Origin: Hansschlegelia zhihuaiae
GTDB taxonomy: Bacteria > Pseudomonadota > Alphaproteobacteria > Rhizobiales > Methylopilaceae
NCBI RefSeq assembly: GCF_004103825.1
Contig: NZ_RYFI01000003.1
Coordinates: 23,297-84,628 of the forward strand
Reading direction: 5' to 3'
DNA: 61,332 nucleotides
Positions within the stretch are counted from its first letter, which is position 1, and each line of letters starts with the position of its first letter. Below are positions 33,127-41,088 of this stretch, piece by piece. Below the pieces are notes generated by a model, which saw nothing but the letters and a program-made list of their open reading frames with translations, had not been told where the DNA came from and made no database searches. The position numbers were made by a program, and so were the translations under genes.

Positions 33127-33414
33127 TCACTTTTTCTTCAGAGCCTTCCGTGCGTCTTCGACCGCGTCGAGGCACTCGTCATATTCCTGCTCTCCCTTCT
33201 CGCGTTTGGCGACCCGGAGCGCGGTCTTGAGGGCGTCGGCCACCGGCCCGGGCTGCTCCTTGGCCGATTCCGCCGTGATCATCGCGATGCCCGAGTCGCA
33301 ATCGGCGGCGGCGTCCGCGCGCGCCTCAGGGCACGCCAGGGCGGCGGCCGCCACGAGACCGAGCGCGAGCAGGCGTCCGGCCGGGCCTTTCAAGTTGCTG
33401 CGCGGATGCGTCAT
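33127..33414 (-). CDS. small secreted helical protein, operon with cupredoxin-like gene
   Basis: 95 aa. The signal peptide is about residues 1-34 (ALACPEARA-DAA). The mature domain is short and helical with two cysteines (AADCDSGIAMI and EYDECLDAVED) and a Lys-rich tail RKALKKK. The start at 33414 overlaps the upstream gene stop (ATGA). No family recognised. Confidence 0.72.
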   Translation of the reverse strand: MTHPRSNLKGPAGRLLALGLVAAAALACPEARADAAADCDSGIAMITAESAKEQPGPVADALKTALRVAKREKGEQEYDECLDAVEDARKALKKK

Positions 33415-33857
33415 TTCGCGACGATCGCTCCCGTCATGCCCTTCGACTCGAGGCCGTCGATCCACCATTTGAACGAGCCCGGACGGATCACCACGAACTC
33501 CAGGCGGATTGCGCCCTCGTCGTCCCATTCGAGATGGTGGGGCGCGCCGGGTCCGTGGATCTCCAGATGATTGATCACGATCTGGTTGATCCAGATATTG
33601 CGGAAGAACTCGGGCGCGAAGAACTTGTATTCTTTGCCGCCCTTGGAGATGATGTCGAGCTGATAGGCCTTGCCGGATTCAAGCTCGAAGTCCTTCTGGC
33701 TCACGGCGTAGTCGTCACCGTTGTCGCCGCCGAGCACGAGGTCCGGCAGCGTCTGCCGACCTTTGGCGAGATCGACCGCAGCAGCCGGGGCGCTTGCCAT
33801 GAGAGCGGCCGCGACCGGGACTGCGAGCGCCGCCATCCGGACAAATCCTGACATCAT
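33411..33857 (-). CDS. cupredoxin-fold-like exported protein lacking copper ligands
   Basis: 148 aa. The signal peptide ends near residue 27 (APAAA-VDL). The mature part has a cupredoxin-like layout: FELESGKAYQLDIISKGGKEYKFFAPEFF, then a C-terminal PGSFKWWIDGLESKGMTGAIVAK that follows the pattern of blue-copper C-termini (G-T-Y-x-x-x-C-x-x-x-x-H-x-x-x-G-M-x-G-x-I). The Cys and His positions are Ile/Asp and Glu here, and the protein has no cysteine at all. It is therefore unlikely to hold a type 1 copper. Candidate periplasmic binding or structural partner, perhaps for the sensor kinase just downstream. Confidence 0.72.
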   Translation of the reverse strand: MMSGFVRMAALAVPVAAALMASAPAAAVDLAKGRQTLPDLVLGGDNGDDYAVSQKDFELESGKAYQLDIISKGGKEYKFFAPEFFRNIWINQIVINHLEIHGPGAPHHLEWDDEGAIRLEFVVIRPGSFKWWIDGLESKGMTGAIVAK

Positions 33858-34071
33858 TCCCTGGGAACTCCCTCACCGAGGCCCTGTCCGGACCTTCTGT
33901 TATTTGTCGAGCGCAAGACTGGCGCGTGGGCCCTCGGCGCCCGGCATGCGTCTCCCGCAGCGCGCTGCGCGCCGCGACGCCGAAGATTAATTCGCGGAAA
34001 GTTTCCCGTCTATATTCGAGGAAATTATTCTTTCCTTATAATTGCGCTCTTAGTTTGCGGGCCTTCCTCGA

Positions 34072-34287
34072 CTAGCCAAAGTTTCGGGTCAGACGAGATC
34101 CGAGCGGAGCGCCGCATTTCCAGCGCGACACCTGCCATTCGGGATGGCCTTCCGTCCATTCCGCGATGGTCGGCACGGCCCCAGCCATGCACATGCGCGG
34201 ATCGGTCTGTTCGTAGCTGACGAGAAGGCGTTCCTCGCGGCAGGTTTGCGGCGAGGAGACGAGACACACAAGCAGGACAAGGTCCAT
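34072..34287 (-). CDS. conserved small protein, 71 aa
   Basis: 71 aa. The start at 34287 has an excellent ribosome site (AGGAG six bases upstream). The sequence begins with a short hydrophobic stretch MDLVLLVCLVSSPQTC and has the conserved-looking pattern MCMAGAVPTIAEWTEGHPEW followed by WKCG. Similar small proteins with TIAEWTxxHPEW are familiar as unannotated genes in alphaproteobacteria. Four cysteines; function unknown. Overlapping alternative frames (34025-34267, 34089-34388) have no such features. Confidence 0.7.
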   Translation of the reverse strand: MDLVLLVCLVSSPQTCREERLLVSYEQTDPRMCMAGAVPTIAEWTEGHPEWQVSRWKCGAPLGSRLTRNFG

Positions 34288-34664
34288 TGAAGGCTCCTGA
34301 GCGAACGGCGGCGCGGACGGCGTCGCGTGTGCGACCCCCGCGCCTCGGGCTCGGAGGCGAATCTTAGGTTACGCTCAAGATTGTGCATCGCAACATGATT
34401 ATGCCGCGCCGCACGAGTTGCACGCGGAGCGTTGCCGGCAGGCCACGCAGCCCCTCGCCGCAGGCACGTCCTCGCCCTAAGAACCGCTTGCGATGCGAAG
34501 CGGGTCGCGACTAGTGTGCGCCCGCATGTCCTTGCAAGGCGCTATCCGGCCAACCGGTTCGGCCCCCAACCGAACGCAGACGCAAAGATAGAGTTGGGCA
34601 TCGGTCGAGCGGCGCGTCCGCGTTCTCGGCGACACCATGGAACAACCTGGGAGGATGCTTCTTT
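34288..34664. other. intergenic region upstream of fae
   Basis: About 375 bases with no supportable gene. It must hold the fae promoter and leader. A short palindrome GTTCGG...CCGAAC lies near 34557-34575, and the ribosome site GGGAGG precedes the fae ATG. No clear -35/-10 pair was found. Confidence 0.5.
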
Positions 34665-35177
34665 ATGGCGAAGATCACCAAGACCCTCATCGGCGAATCG
34701 CTTGTCGGCGACGGCAACGAAGTCGCCCACATCGACCTGATCATCGGTCCGCGCGGCTCGACGGCTGAGTCTGCGTTCGTCAACGCGCTGACCAACAACA
34801 AGGACGGCTTCACCTCGCTGCTCGCGGTGGTGAGCCCGAACCTGCTCGCCAAGCCGAACACGATCCTGTTCAACAAGGTCACCATCAAGGACGCCCGCCA
34901 GGCCGTCCAGATGTTCGGCCCGGCGCAGTACGGCGTCGCCAAGGCGGTCGTCGACTGCGTGGCGGACGGCACCATTCCCGAGGACGAGGCCGACGACCTG
35001 TTCATCTGCGTCGGCGTGTTCATCCACTGGGAAGCGGCCGACGACGCCAAGATCCAGCAGTACAACTACGAGGCGACCAAGGAATCCATCAAGCGCGCCA
35101 TCGCCGGCGAGCCGAAGGCTCGGGACGTCGTGACGCAGTCGGCGACCGCGAAGCACCCCTTCGCCGCCAACGCCTAG
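34665..35177 (+). CDS. fae: formaldehyde-activating enzyme
   Basis: 170 aa, the standard Fae length. It condenses formaldehyde with tetrahydromethanopterin to methylene-H4MPT in the cytoplasm, protecting the cell and feeding oxidation. The catalytic His is H22 in [14 protein letters not shown]. Other hallmark text: [57 protein letters not shown]. The start follows GGGAGG by nine bases. It is a single-gene unit followed by a strong hairpin, which fits its very high expression in methylotrophs. Its H4MPT partners (mtdB, fhc) lie 20-26 kb away. Confidence 0.98.
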   Translation: MAKITKTLIGESLVGDGNEVAHIDLIIGPRGSTAESAFVNALTNNKDGFTSLLAVVSPNLLAKPNTILFNKVTIKDARQAVQMFGPAQYGVAKAVVDCVADGTIPEDEADDLFICVGVFIHWEAADDAKIQQYNYEATKESIKRAIAGEPKARDVVTQSATAKHPFAANA

Positions 35178-35275
35178 AGCGGAAACCACCCTGGACAGAC
35201 CCCGCCTGCAGCGAAGCCTCCAGGCCTGCTCCAGCGGTTGGCCGCCATAATTTTCGGGAAGTGAGACTGCCGGCG

Positions 35276-35303
35276 ACGGCCCGAAGCGAAAGCTTCGGGC
35301 CGT
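35276..35303. terminator. hairpin terminator between fae and convergent ABC operon
   Basis: A perfect 12-bp stem ACGGCCCGAAGC / GCTTCGGGCCGT with a GAAA tetraloop, followed by ATCCATTTC. It lies between the fae stop and the end of the minus-strand ABC genes and could serve both. Confidence 0.75.
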
Positions 35304-35317
35304 ATCCATTTCAGAGC

Positions 35318-36037
35318 CTAGCCAGCGACCCTGACGACGTGGTCGCGCACGCGCTCGACATCGCCGGCCTCGCGACGTTTCTCGGGCGTGAGTTCGACGC
35401 GCACGTCGCGCTCGATCCGCACCGGCGGCCCCGCCAGCACCACGACACGGTCGGCGAGCCGGACCGCCTCGCGGCTGTCATGGGTCACGAACAGCACCGT
35501 GGTCGGACGGCGCTGGATGAGGTCCGCCAGCAGGTCGCGCAGCTTCTCCGCGGTCTGTTCGTCGAGCGACACGAAGGGCTCGTCCATCAGCAGCAGGTCG
35601 GGCTCCAGCGCGAAGGCGCGCGCGAGCGCGACGCGGCGCTGCATGCCAAGCGACAGGCGCTCGGGAAAGACCCTCTCGGCGTCGCCGAGGCCCATTTCGC
35701 CAAGCACAGCCCTGGCGCGCTCGACATGCTCCCGGCCCTTGGGCAGCGCGAGCAGGACATTGTCCAGCACCGTACGCCAGGGCAGCAGCCGCGGGCTCTG
35801 GAACGCGTAGCCGATGCGCGGCTTCTCGGACGTGAATGCGACCTTGCCGCGGAAGTCCTTGTCGACGCCCGCCACGATGTTCAGCAGCGTGGTCTTGCCG
35901 AGGCCCGATGGCCCGAGCAGCGCGACGAAGCTGCGGTCCGCGACCTCGAGGCGGAAGTCGCGATAGAGCGCGCGCTCCGGCGCTCCGTCGGAGGCCGGAA
36001 AGGTCTTGTCGGCGATCTCGACGGTGAGCCCGCTCAT
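35318..36037 (-). CDS. ABC transporter ATP-binding protein (NitT/TauT-like)
   Basis: 239 aa. Walker A is LLGPSGLGKTTLLNIVAG, Q-loop IGYAFQSPRLLPWRTV, signature RLSLGMQRRVALARAF (LSLGM instead of LSGGQ), Walker B LLLMDEPFVSLDE and H-loop VLFVTHDSREA. It overlaps the permease stop by four bases (ATGA). The Q-loop string is typical of nitrate/taurine/aliphatic-sulfonate ATPases. As the last gene of a four-gene operon it would energise the adjacent importer. Substrate unknown. Confidence 0.92.
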   Translation of the reverse strand: MSGLTVEIADKTFPASDGAPERALYRDFRLEVADRSFVALLGPSGLGKTTLLNIVAGVDKDFRGKVAFTSEKPRIGYAFQSPRLLPWRTVLDNVLLALPKGREHVERARAVLGEMGLGDAERVFPERLSLGMQRRVALARAFALEPDLLLMDEPFVSLDEQTAEKLRDLLADLIQRRPTTVLFVTHDSREAVRLADRVVVLAGPPVRIERDVRVELTPEKRREAGDVERVRDHVVRVAG

Positions 36038-36786
36038 CGCCGCCACCTGTTGACCGCCTGTTCCCAGGGTTGGATCACGCCGAGTTCGATCGCCTGCACG
36101 ATGAGGCCGAAGGCGAGCGCGTAAGCGAGAATCGTGGCGACGTCCCAAAGCTGGAACGCCGTCTGGAGCTCGAAGCCCACCCCGTTGGGACGGCCGAGCA
36201 GTTCGACCACCAGCACGATCTTCCAGACCAGCGCGAGCCCGGAACGCGCGGCCGCGGCGAAATAGGGCGCGAGCTGCGGCAGAATGACATGGCGCAGCGT
36301 CTTCCATCGGCTGAAGCGATAGATCGCGGCCATTTCGGCAAGGTCGCGGCTGAGCGCCGCAGCGCCCTCGCGCAGCGTCACGGCGACGTTCGGGATCTTG
36401 TTGATCGCGACCGCCGCGACCGCCGCCGCCTCGATCAGGCCGAACCAGACGTAGCACAGCATGATGATAACGAGCGCCGGCAGGTTCAGGAACAGCACGA
36501 CCCACGGGCCGAGCAGCCGGTCGGCGGTCATCGACATGCCCATCAGGATGCCGAGCGCCGAGCCGATCGACATGGCGAGCAGGAAAGCGGCCGCGACCCG
36601 CGCCAGCGTGATGGCGAGATTGGAGAACAGCGCGCCGCTCTTGGCGAGCACGAGCAGCGCGTCGAGCACGTGCGGCGGCGTCGGGAGCAGCTTGGGCTCG
36701 GCGTAGATCAGCGCCGCCAGCCACCACACGGCGACGAACGCGCCGAGCGAAATCGCCCACCAGCCAAGCCGCGACGCCGCTCCCAC
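36034..36786 (-). CDS. ABC transporter permease (NitT/TauT-like)
   Basis: 250 aa from a GTG at 36786 with GAGG upstream. Six hydrophobic segments are visible, starting WWAISLGAFVAVWWLAALIY. The EAA-type coupling loop is present as EGAAALSRDLAEMAAIYRFS, followed by VILPQLAPYFAAAARSGLALVW. It begins ten bases after the substrate-binding gene and overlaps the ATPase gene. It forms the inner-membrane channel of this importer. Confidence 0.92.
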   Translation of the reverse strand: MGAASRLGWWAISLGAFVAVWWLAALIYAEPKLLPTPPHVLDALLVLAKSGALFSNLAITLARVAAAFLLAMSIGSALGILMGMSMTADRLLGPWVVLFLNLPALVIIMLCYVWFGLIEAAAVAAVAINKIPNVAVTLREGAAALSRDLAEMAAIYRFSRWKTLRHVILPQLAPYFAAAARSGLALVWKIVLVVELLGRPNGVGFELQTAFQLWDVATILAYALAFGLIVQAIELGVIQPWEQAVNRWRR

Positions 36787-36796
36787 GAAGAACGCC

Positions 36797-37798
36797 TCAG
36801 ACTTTCGGTGACCAGAAGAGACCGGGGTCGAAGCGCGGGTTCGGGCCGACGAACTCTGCCCCGCCGAGTTCGGACAGCAGCCCATAGAGCTTCTGGGACG
36901 AGGCGAGCTCCGCCTGTCCCCAAGGTCCCGGCACGCCTGCCCGGAAGTAGTCCCGCAGACGCGTGAACTCGGCGTCGGACTGCACATGCATGCTGGGCTT
37001 CAGCCTCGACCAGGCCTCGTCGGACGTCCTGAGGGTCTCGTTGGCGGCCTTGACCCCCTGGAAAAAGGCTTCGAGCTCGCCGCCCGCGGTCTCGAACAGG
37101 GTTTCACGCCAGACAAAGCCGACCATCGGCGGCTGAGGCTTCAGGCCAAGGTCCGCCATCACGTCCGCGACGTCGATCATCCGTCTGAAGCCCTCGGCGT
37201 CGAGCCGGGCGGCGAAATTCCAAAAAGTCAGGACCGCGTCGATGCGCCCGAGCCGAAGCTGCTCGTTGAGCAGCGGCGGGGCGCCGAACACCGGCTCCAC
37301 CATGGCGGCGATGTCGCCCTCGACTTCCTTGTGGGCCCAGGCGCGGAACAGCAGCCAGCTCTTGTCGATCGGACCGCCCGCGACGCCGACCTTCTTGCCC
37401 TTGAGGTCCTTGACGCTCGCGATCTTCGAATCTTTGCCCAGCATCACCGCGCCGAGCGCGGACGAATAGGGCGCGAAGCGGAAAGGCTCGCCTTCGATGC
37501 GCCGGCGCATCGCCCAGGGCCAGTCGCTGACGGTGAGGTCGCACTGGCCGGCCTGGAGCGCGACGGTGAGAGCCTGCGTCGACGCGAGTTCGAGCCGCTC
37601 GAAGGGCGCGGGCTTTCCGGCCTTCTCGCTTTCGGCCTTCATGGTGTCGAGCAGCCAGTTGACCGTGCCGAATTTCAGCGTGGCGATCTTCAGGGGCCTG
37701 GCCGCGCGCGCCGGCCACGCCGGCAGGGCTGCGGCGAGGGCCGCCGCCGAACCCGCGACGACGACCTGGCGTCTGGTCAGGCGCGTCAGATCCGCCAT
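36797..37798 (-). CDS. ABC transporter substrate-binding protein (NMT1/SsuA-like)
   Basis: 333 aa. The N-terminus LTRRQVVVAGSAAALAAALPAWPARA is a signal with a twin Arg. The mature domain has the type-II binding fold: PLKIATLKFGTVNWLLDTM, LASTQALTVALQAGQCDLTVSDWPW, VKDLKGKKVGVAGGPIDKSW and INDAVLTFWN-like text (RIDAVLTFWNFAARL). The pocket-lining SDWPWAMRRR would place Trp and Arg residues near ligand, suggesting an anionic or aromatic compound. Its start overlaps the stop of the preceding DUF2380-type gene (TGATG). Ligand unknown. Confidence 0.88.
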   Translation of the reverse strand: MADLTRLTRRQVVVAGSAAALAAALPAWPARAARPLKIATLKFGTVNWLLDTMKAESEKAGKPAPFERLELASTQALTVALQAGQCDLTVSDWPWAMRRRIEGEPFRFAPYSSALGAVMLGKDSKIASVKDLKGKKVGVAGGPIDKSWLLFRAWAHKEVEGDIAAMVEPVFGAPPLLNEQLRLGRIDAVLTFWNFAARLDAEGFRRMIDVADVMADLGLKPQPPMVGFVWRETLFETAGGELEAFFQGVKAANETLRTSDEAWSRLKPSMHVQSDAEFTRLRDYFRAGVPGPWGQAELASSQKLYGLLSELGGAEFVGPNPRFDPGLFWSPKV

Positions 37799-38325
37799 CA
37801 CTGCGCTCCGCTCTCCGGAAGCGGGTCCTTCAGGATGTTCCGCGTCATCAGATATTTCGCGCCATGGGCCCAGGTCTCGTCGGTGTTGCCGCGGATGTCG
37901 GCGCTGCCGCCACGCACCAGCCTGCCGGTCTTCACGTCGACGATCTGGACGTTGATGTTGAGGATGAGGTTCGAGACCTTCTGGATATGGCCCACCACCG
38001 CGAGATCGGCGCCGACCTTGCCGGCCGCGTCCCGCGCGCAGGGCAGGCATTCGCGCAGCGATTTCACGTCCTTGACCTCGTCCCGAGCCGGAGCGACGTC
38101 GACGAGCTCTACATGCGCGCCCTTCAGGAAGTCCTTCACCTGTTCTTCCGTGCGCACGACCCGCTTGGTCTGGTCATCCCGCACGCCGTTGATATCGCCT
38201 TCCGCGCTTGAATCGATGAACTCGAAATCGAACACCGCCGCCTTCAACGGCGCCGCGTGGGCGGGATGGATGATGAACGGCGTCGCCAGCACGGCGGCGA
38301 GCGCCCAGGCGGCAGTGGCGCGCAT
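37798..38325 (-). CDS. exported DUF2380/DUF3280-type protein, first gene of ABC operon
   Basis: 175 aa. The signal peptide ends at IHPAHA-APL. The mature part reads KAAVFDFEFIDSSAEGD, VVDVAP-type strands (HVELVDVAPARDEV), then a CLPCARDAAGKVGADLAVVGHIQKVSNLILNINVQIVD segment that fits the DUF2380/DUF3280 pattern (an alpha/beta fold like TolB N-terminal or CsgG-related proteins). The two cysteines in CLPC could be redox-active or bind metal. The start has GGGAG upstream. Coupled to the binding-protein gene, so probably a periplasmic accessory of the importer. Confidence 0.8.
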   Translation of the reverse strand: MRATAAWALAAVLATPFIIHPAHAAPLKAAVFDFEFIDSSAEGDINGVRDDQTKRVVRTEEQVKDFLKGAHVELVDVAPARDEVKDVKSLRECLPCARDAAGKVGADLAVVGHIQKVSNLILNINVQIVDVKTGRLVRGGSADIRGNTDETWAHGAKYLMTRNILKDPLPESGAQ

Positions 38326-38662
38326 GTATTCTCCCTTAGCCGCATTGTTGTCGTTGAGGACGTGCGCGAGCCATGCGACTTTCGCTCACCACGCATATCC
38401 AGGAACATTTTGCAATCAAGTTGGGATCAATCAAGCAAACGTCACGACTTATTATTTTCTTATGCATTGCTTTCAACGTAGAGGCGCTATGAATTCGGAC
38501 TGCCTTGGAAGGTTCGCTGCCCGTGCCACTGATTGGTCCCGTTCTGATCCTCCACGGACTCGCTTTCAGAGGGCTGCCCTATAAAACCCGCGCAGCGACG
38601 TCGCGGCCATGGAAGGAACGCGTGATGGCGAAATCGTCCGGCGAAACGCAGGGCGCTGACTG
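38326..38662. other. divergent intergenic region between two ABC gene clusters
   Basis: About 337 bases with no gene. It must carry back-to-back promoters for the minus-strand DUF2380-ABC operon and the plus-strand PQQ-associated ABC operon. The segment 38400-38480 is AT-rich (for example CTTATTATTTTCTTATGCAT). I could not identify an operator with confidence. Confidence 0.55.
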
Positions 38663-39922
38663 GTGAAGACCGTCTCCATAGGCCTCACCCTCATGGCGGC
38701 GGTGCTGGCCACAGCCGTTTGTCCTGCGGCGGCTCAGGTGCCGGTAGATTCGGCCGCCGGGGCGCCGAAGGTTCCCGGCCCGCCTCCGAAGAACGCCCCA
38801 GCGCCGGTCGAGTTCACGTTCGGCGTGCTTCGCCAGTTTCCGGCGAACCCGCCTTGGTGGAACAACGTCGTCACGATCCCGCCCAAGGACGACGGCGTCG
38901 CGGGAGCCGAACTCGGCATCGCGGACAACAACACGACCGGCCAGTTCCTGCGCCAGTCCTACAAGCTCGTCGCCTCCGAGCAGGTCGCCTTCGAGGACGA
39001 CCCGATGCCGGCCTTCAACCGCATCCTGGAGAGCGGCGCGAAGTTCATCGTCCTGATGGTGCCCGCCGACGCGCTGCTCAAGATGGCGGACGCGGCGAAG
39101 GACAAGGACGTCATCCTGTTCAACGCGGCGGCGACGGACGACCGGCTGCGCCAGAAGGACTGCCGCTACAACGTGCTCCACGTCGCCCCGAACCGCGCGA
39201 TGCTGACGGACTCGCTCGCCCAGTATCTGGTGTCGAAGCGCTGGTCGAACTGGTTCATGATCGTCGGCCGCCAGCCGGAGGACAGGCTCTACGCCGACGC
39301 GGTCCGGCGCTCGGCGAAGAAGTTCGGCGCCAAGATCATCGAGGAGAAGACCTGGAACTTCGGCCCCGACGTGCGCGAGACCGGCAACGACGTCATCCCG
39401 GTGTTCACGCAAGGCGCCGACGAGGCCGACATCATCATGGTCGCGGATGAACTCGACGAGTTCGGCGACCTGATCGGCTGGCGCTCCTGGGACCCCCGGC
39501 TCACCGCCGGCACCGCCGGCCTGTCGCCCGCGACCTGGCACGTCACCGTCGACAGCTGGGGCGCGGCCCAGCTGCAGAACCGCTTCTTCAGGCACGCCAA
39601 GCGCGGCATGCGGCCGCTCGACTTCCAGGCCTGGCTCGCAATGCGCACGATCGGCGAGACTGCGGCGCGGGTGAGGTCGAACGACACGAGGCAGCTGCGC
39701 GACTACATCTTCGGCCCGCGCTTCGAACTCGCGGGCTTCAAGGGCCAATCCTTCTCCTACCGGCCGTGGGACCACCAGCTGCGGCAGCCGATCGTGCTGG
39801 CGCAGGCCGCAGCCCTCGTCGCGACCGCCCCGCAGGAGGGCTTCCTGCACCAGACCAATCCGCTCGACTCGATCGGCTTCGACAAGCCGGAGAGCCAATG
39901 CCGCTTCCCTGCGACGCAGTGA
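38663..39922 (+). CDS. PQQ-associated ABC substrate-binding protein (LutA-like)
   Basis: 419 aa from a GTG. The signal peptide ends at AAAQ-VPV. The mature protein has a periplasmic-binding fold of the branched-chain amino-acid type: FGVLRQFPANPPWWNNV, GAELGIADNNTTGQFL, MPAFNRILESGAKFIVLMV, KDVILFNAAATDDRLRQKDC, WFMIVGRQPEDRLYADAVRR. This matches the substrate-binding member of the PQQ-alcohol-dehydrogenase ABC set, which in Methylorubrum (lutA) is needed for lanthanide transport. Ligand here is inferred (lanthanide or chelate) from family and from the xoxF cluster nearby. Confidence 0.87.
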   Translation: MKTVSIGLTLMAAVLATAVCPAAAQVPVDSAAGAPKVPGPPPKNAPAPVEFTFGVLRQFPANPPWWNNVVTIPPKDDGVAGAELGIADNNTTGQFLRQSYKLVASEQVAFEDDPMPAFNRILESGAKFIVLMVPADALLKMADAAKDKDVILFNAAATDDRLRQKDCRYNVLHVAPNRAMLTDSLAQYLVSKRWSNWFMIVGRQPEDRLYADAVRRSAKKFGAKIIEEKTWNFGPDVRETGNDVIPVFTQGADEADIIMVADELDEFGDLIGWRSWDPRLTAGTAGLSPATWHVTVDSWGAAQLQNRFFRHAKRGMRPLDFQAWLAMRTIGETAARVRSNDTRQLRDYIFGPRFELAGFKGQSFSYRPWDHQLRQPIVLAQAAALVATAPQEGFLHQTNPLDSIGFDKPESQCRFPATQ

Positions 39923-39993
39923 TCCATCGCCGCGCCGCGGCCCTAGACGCAAGACGCGGCGTTGAAGCCGCGCGCCTTCCGGGAGACCGTTCA

Positions 39994-40992
39994 ATGACCG
40001 TTCGCAATCGCCTCCGCGCGCCGTTCGCGGCGCTCGCCGTCGGCGCCGCCCTGTCGGTTCTGACCGGCGCCGCGACGCCGGCCGCGGCGGGTAAGATCTT
40101 CGTCACCAACGAGCGCGACCACACCATGACGGTGCTCGACAGCGAGAGCCTCAAGGTGACGGACACAATCAAGACCGGCCGCCGCCCGCGCGGCGTCATC
40201 GCGAGCCCGGACAACAAGCTGATCTATGTCTGCGCGAGCGACGACAACCGCGTCGAGGTCTACGACGCGCAGACCGGCAAGATGATCAAGACCCTGCCCT
40301 CGGGGCCCGATCCCGAGCTGTTCATCCTGCATCCCTCAGGCAATCCGCTTTACATCGCCAACGAGGACGACGCGCTGGTCACGATCGTCGACACCGCAAA
40401 AGGCAGCGTCGTCGCCGAGATTCCGGTCGGCGTGGAGCCCGAAGGCATGGGCGTGAGCCCGGACGGCAAGACGCTGGTCACGACCTCCGAGACCACCAAC
40501 ATGGCGCATTTCATCGACACCGACACGAAGCAGATCGTGGAGAACGTGCTGGTCGACAGCCGCCCGCGCTTCGCCGAGTTCACGCCGGACGGCAAGTTCG
40601 TGTGGGTGTCGGCCGAGGTCGGCGGGACCGTCTCGGTGATCGAGAACGGCACCCATGAGGTCGTGAAGCGGATCGAGTTCAAGATCCCGGGCGTCACCGC
40701 CGAGGCCATCCAGCCGGTCGGCGTGCGCATCACCAAGGACGGCGCGCGCGCCTTCATCGCGCTCGGACCCTCGAACCGCGTCGCCATCGTCGACACCAAG
40801 ACCTACGAGGTGAAGAGCTACCTGCTGGTGGGCCAGCGCGTCTGGCAGCTCGGCTTCTCGCCGGACGAGAAGAAGCTCTACTCGACGAACGGCAACTCGA
40901 ACGACATCTCGGTGATCGACGTCGAGAGCGGAAAGGTGACGAAGTCCGTCACCGTCGGCCGCTCGCCCTGGGGCGTCGTGGCGATCCCGTAG
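39994..40992 (+). CDS. PQQ-associated seven-bladed YVTN beta-propeller protein
   Basis: 332 aa. Signal peptide to about residue 32 (PAAAG-KIF). At least six repeats of about 42 residues with YVTN/DGK signatures follow, for example KIFVTNERDHTMTVLD, GVIASPDNKLIYVCAS, GMGVSPDGKTLVTTS, FAEFTPDGKFVWVSAE, LGFSPDEKKLYSTNGN and the closing GRSPWGVVAIP. This is the exported propeller that accompanies the PQQ-linked ABC transporter in methylotrophs and pseudomonads. Binding partner or ligand is unknown; it may assist metal or cofactor delivery. It lies 71 bases after the binding-protein gene. Confidence 0.9.
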   Translation: MTVRNRLRAPFAALAVGAALSVLTGAATPAAAGKIFVTNERDHTMTVLDSESLKVTDTIKTGRRPRGVIASPDNKLIYVCASDDNRVEVYDAQTGKMIKTLPSGPDPELFILHPSGNPLYIANEDDALVTIVDTAKGSVVAEIPVGVEPEGMGVSPDGKTLVTTSETTNMAHFIDTDTKQIVENVLVDSRPRFAEFTPDGKFVWVSAEVGGTVSVIENGTHEVVKRIEFKIPGVTAEAIQPVGVRITKDGARAFIALGPSNRVAIVDTKTYEVKSYLLVGQRVWQLGFSPDEKKLYSTNGNSNDISVIDVESGKVTKSVTVGRSPWGVVAIP

Positions 40993-41088
40993 GAACGTCG
41001 CGCTCGACGCGCGCGCGAAAAGGCTTAAGTCAACGGTCGACGGCCGCGCCCTCGCCGGAACGGCCGCTCATCGCGTCGGACAAGCAAT

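Noticed and set aside
25800-33857. lanmodulin- or lanpepsy-like proteins among the small secreted proteins
   Set aside because: None shows EF-hand-type DxDxDG loops or a PepSY pattern.
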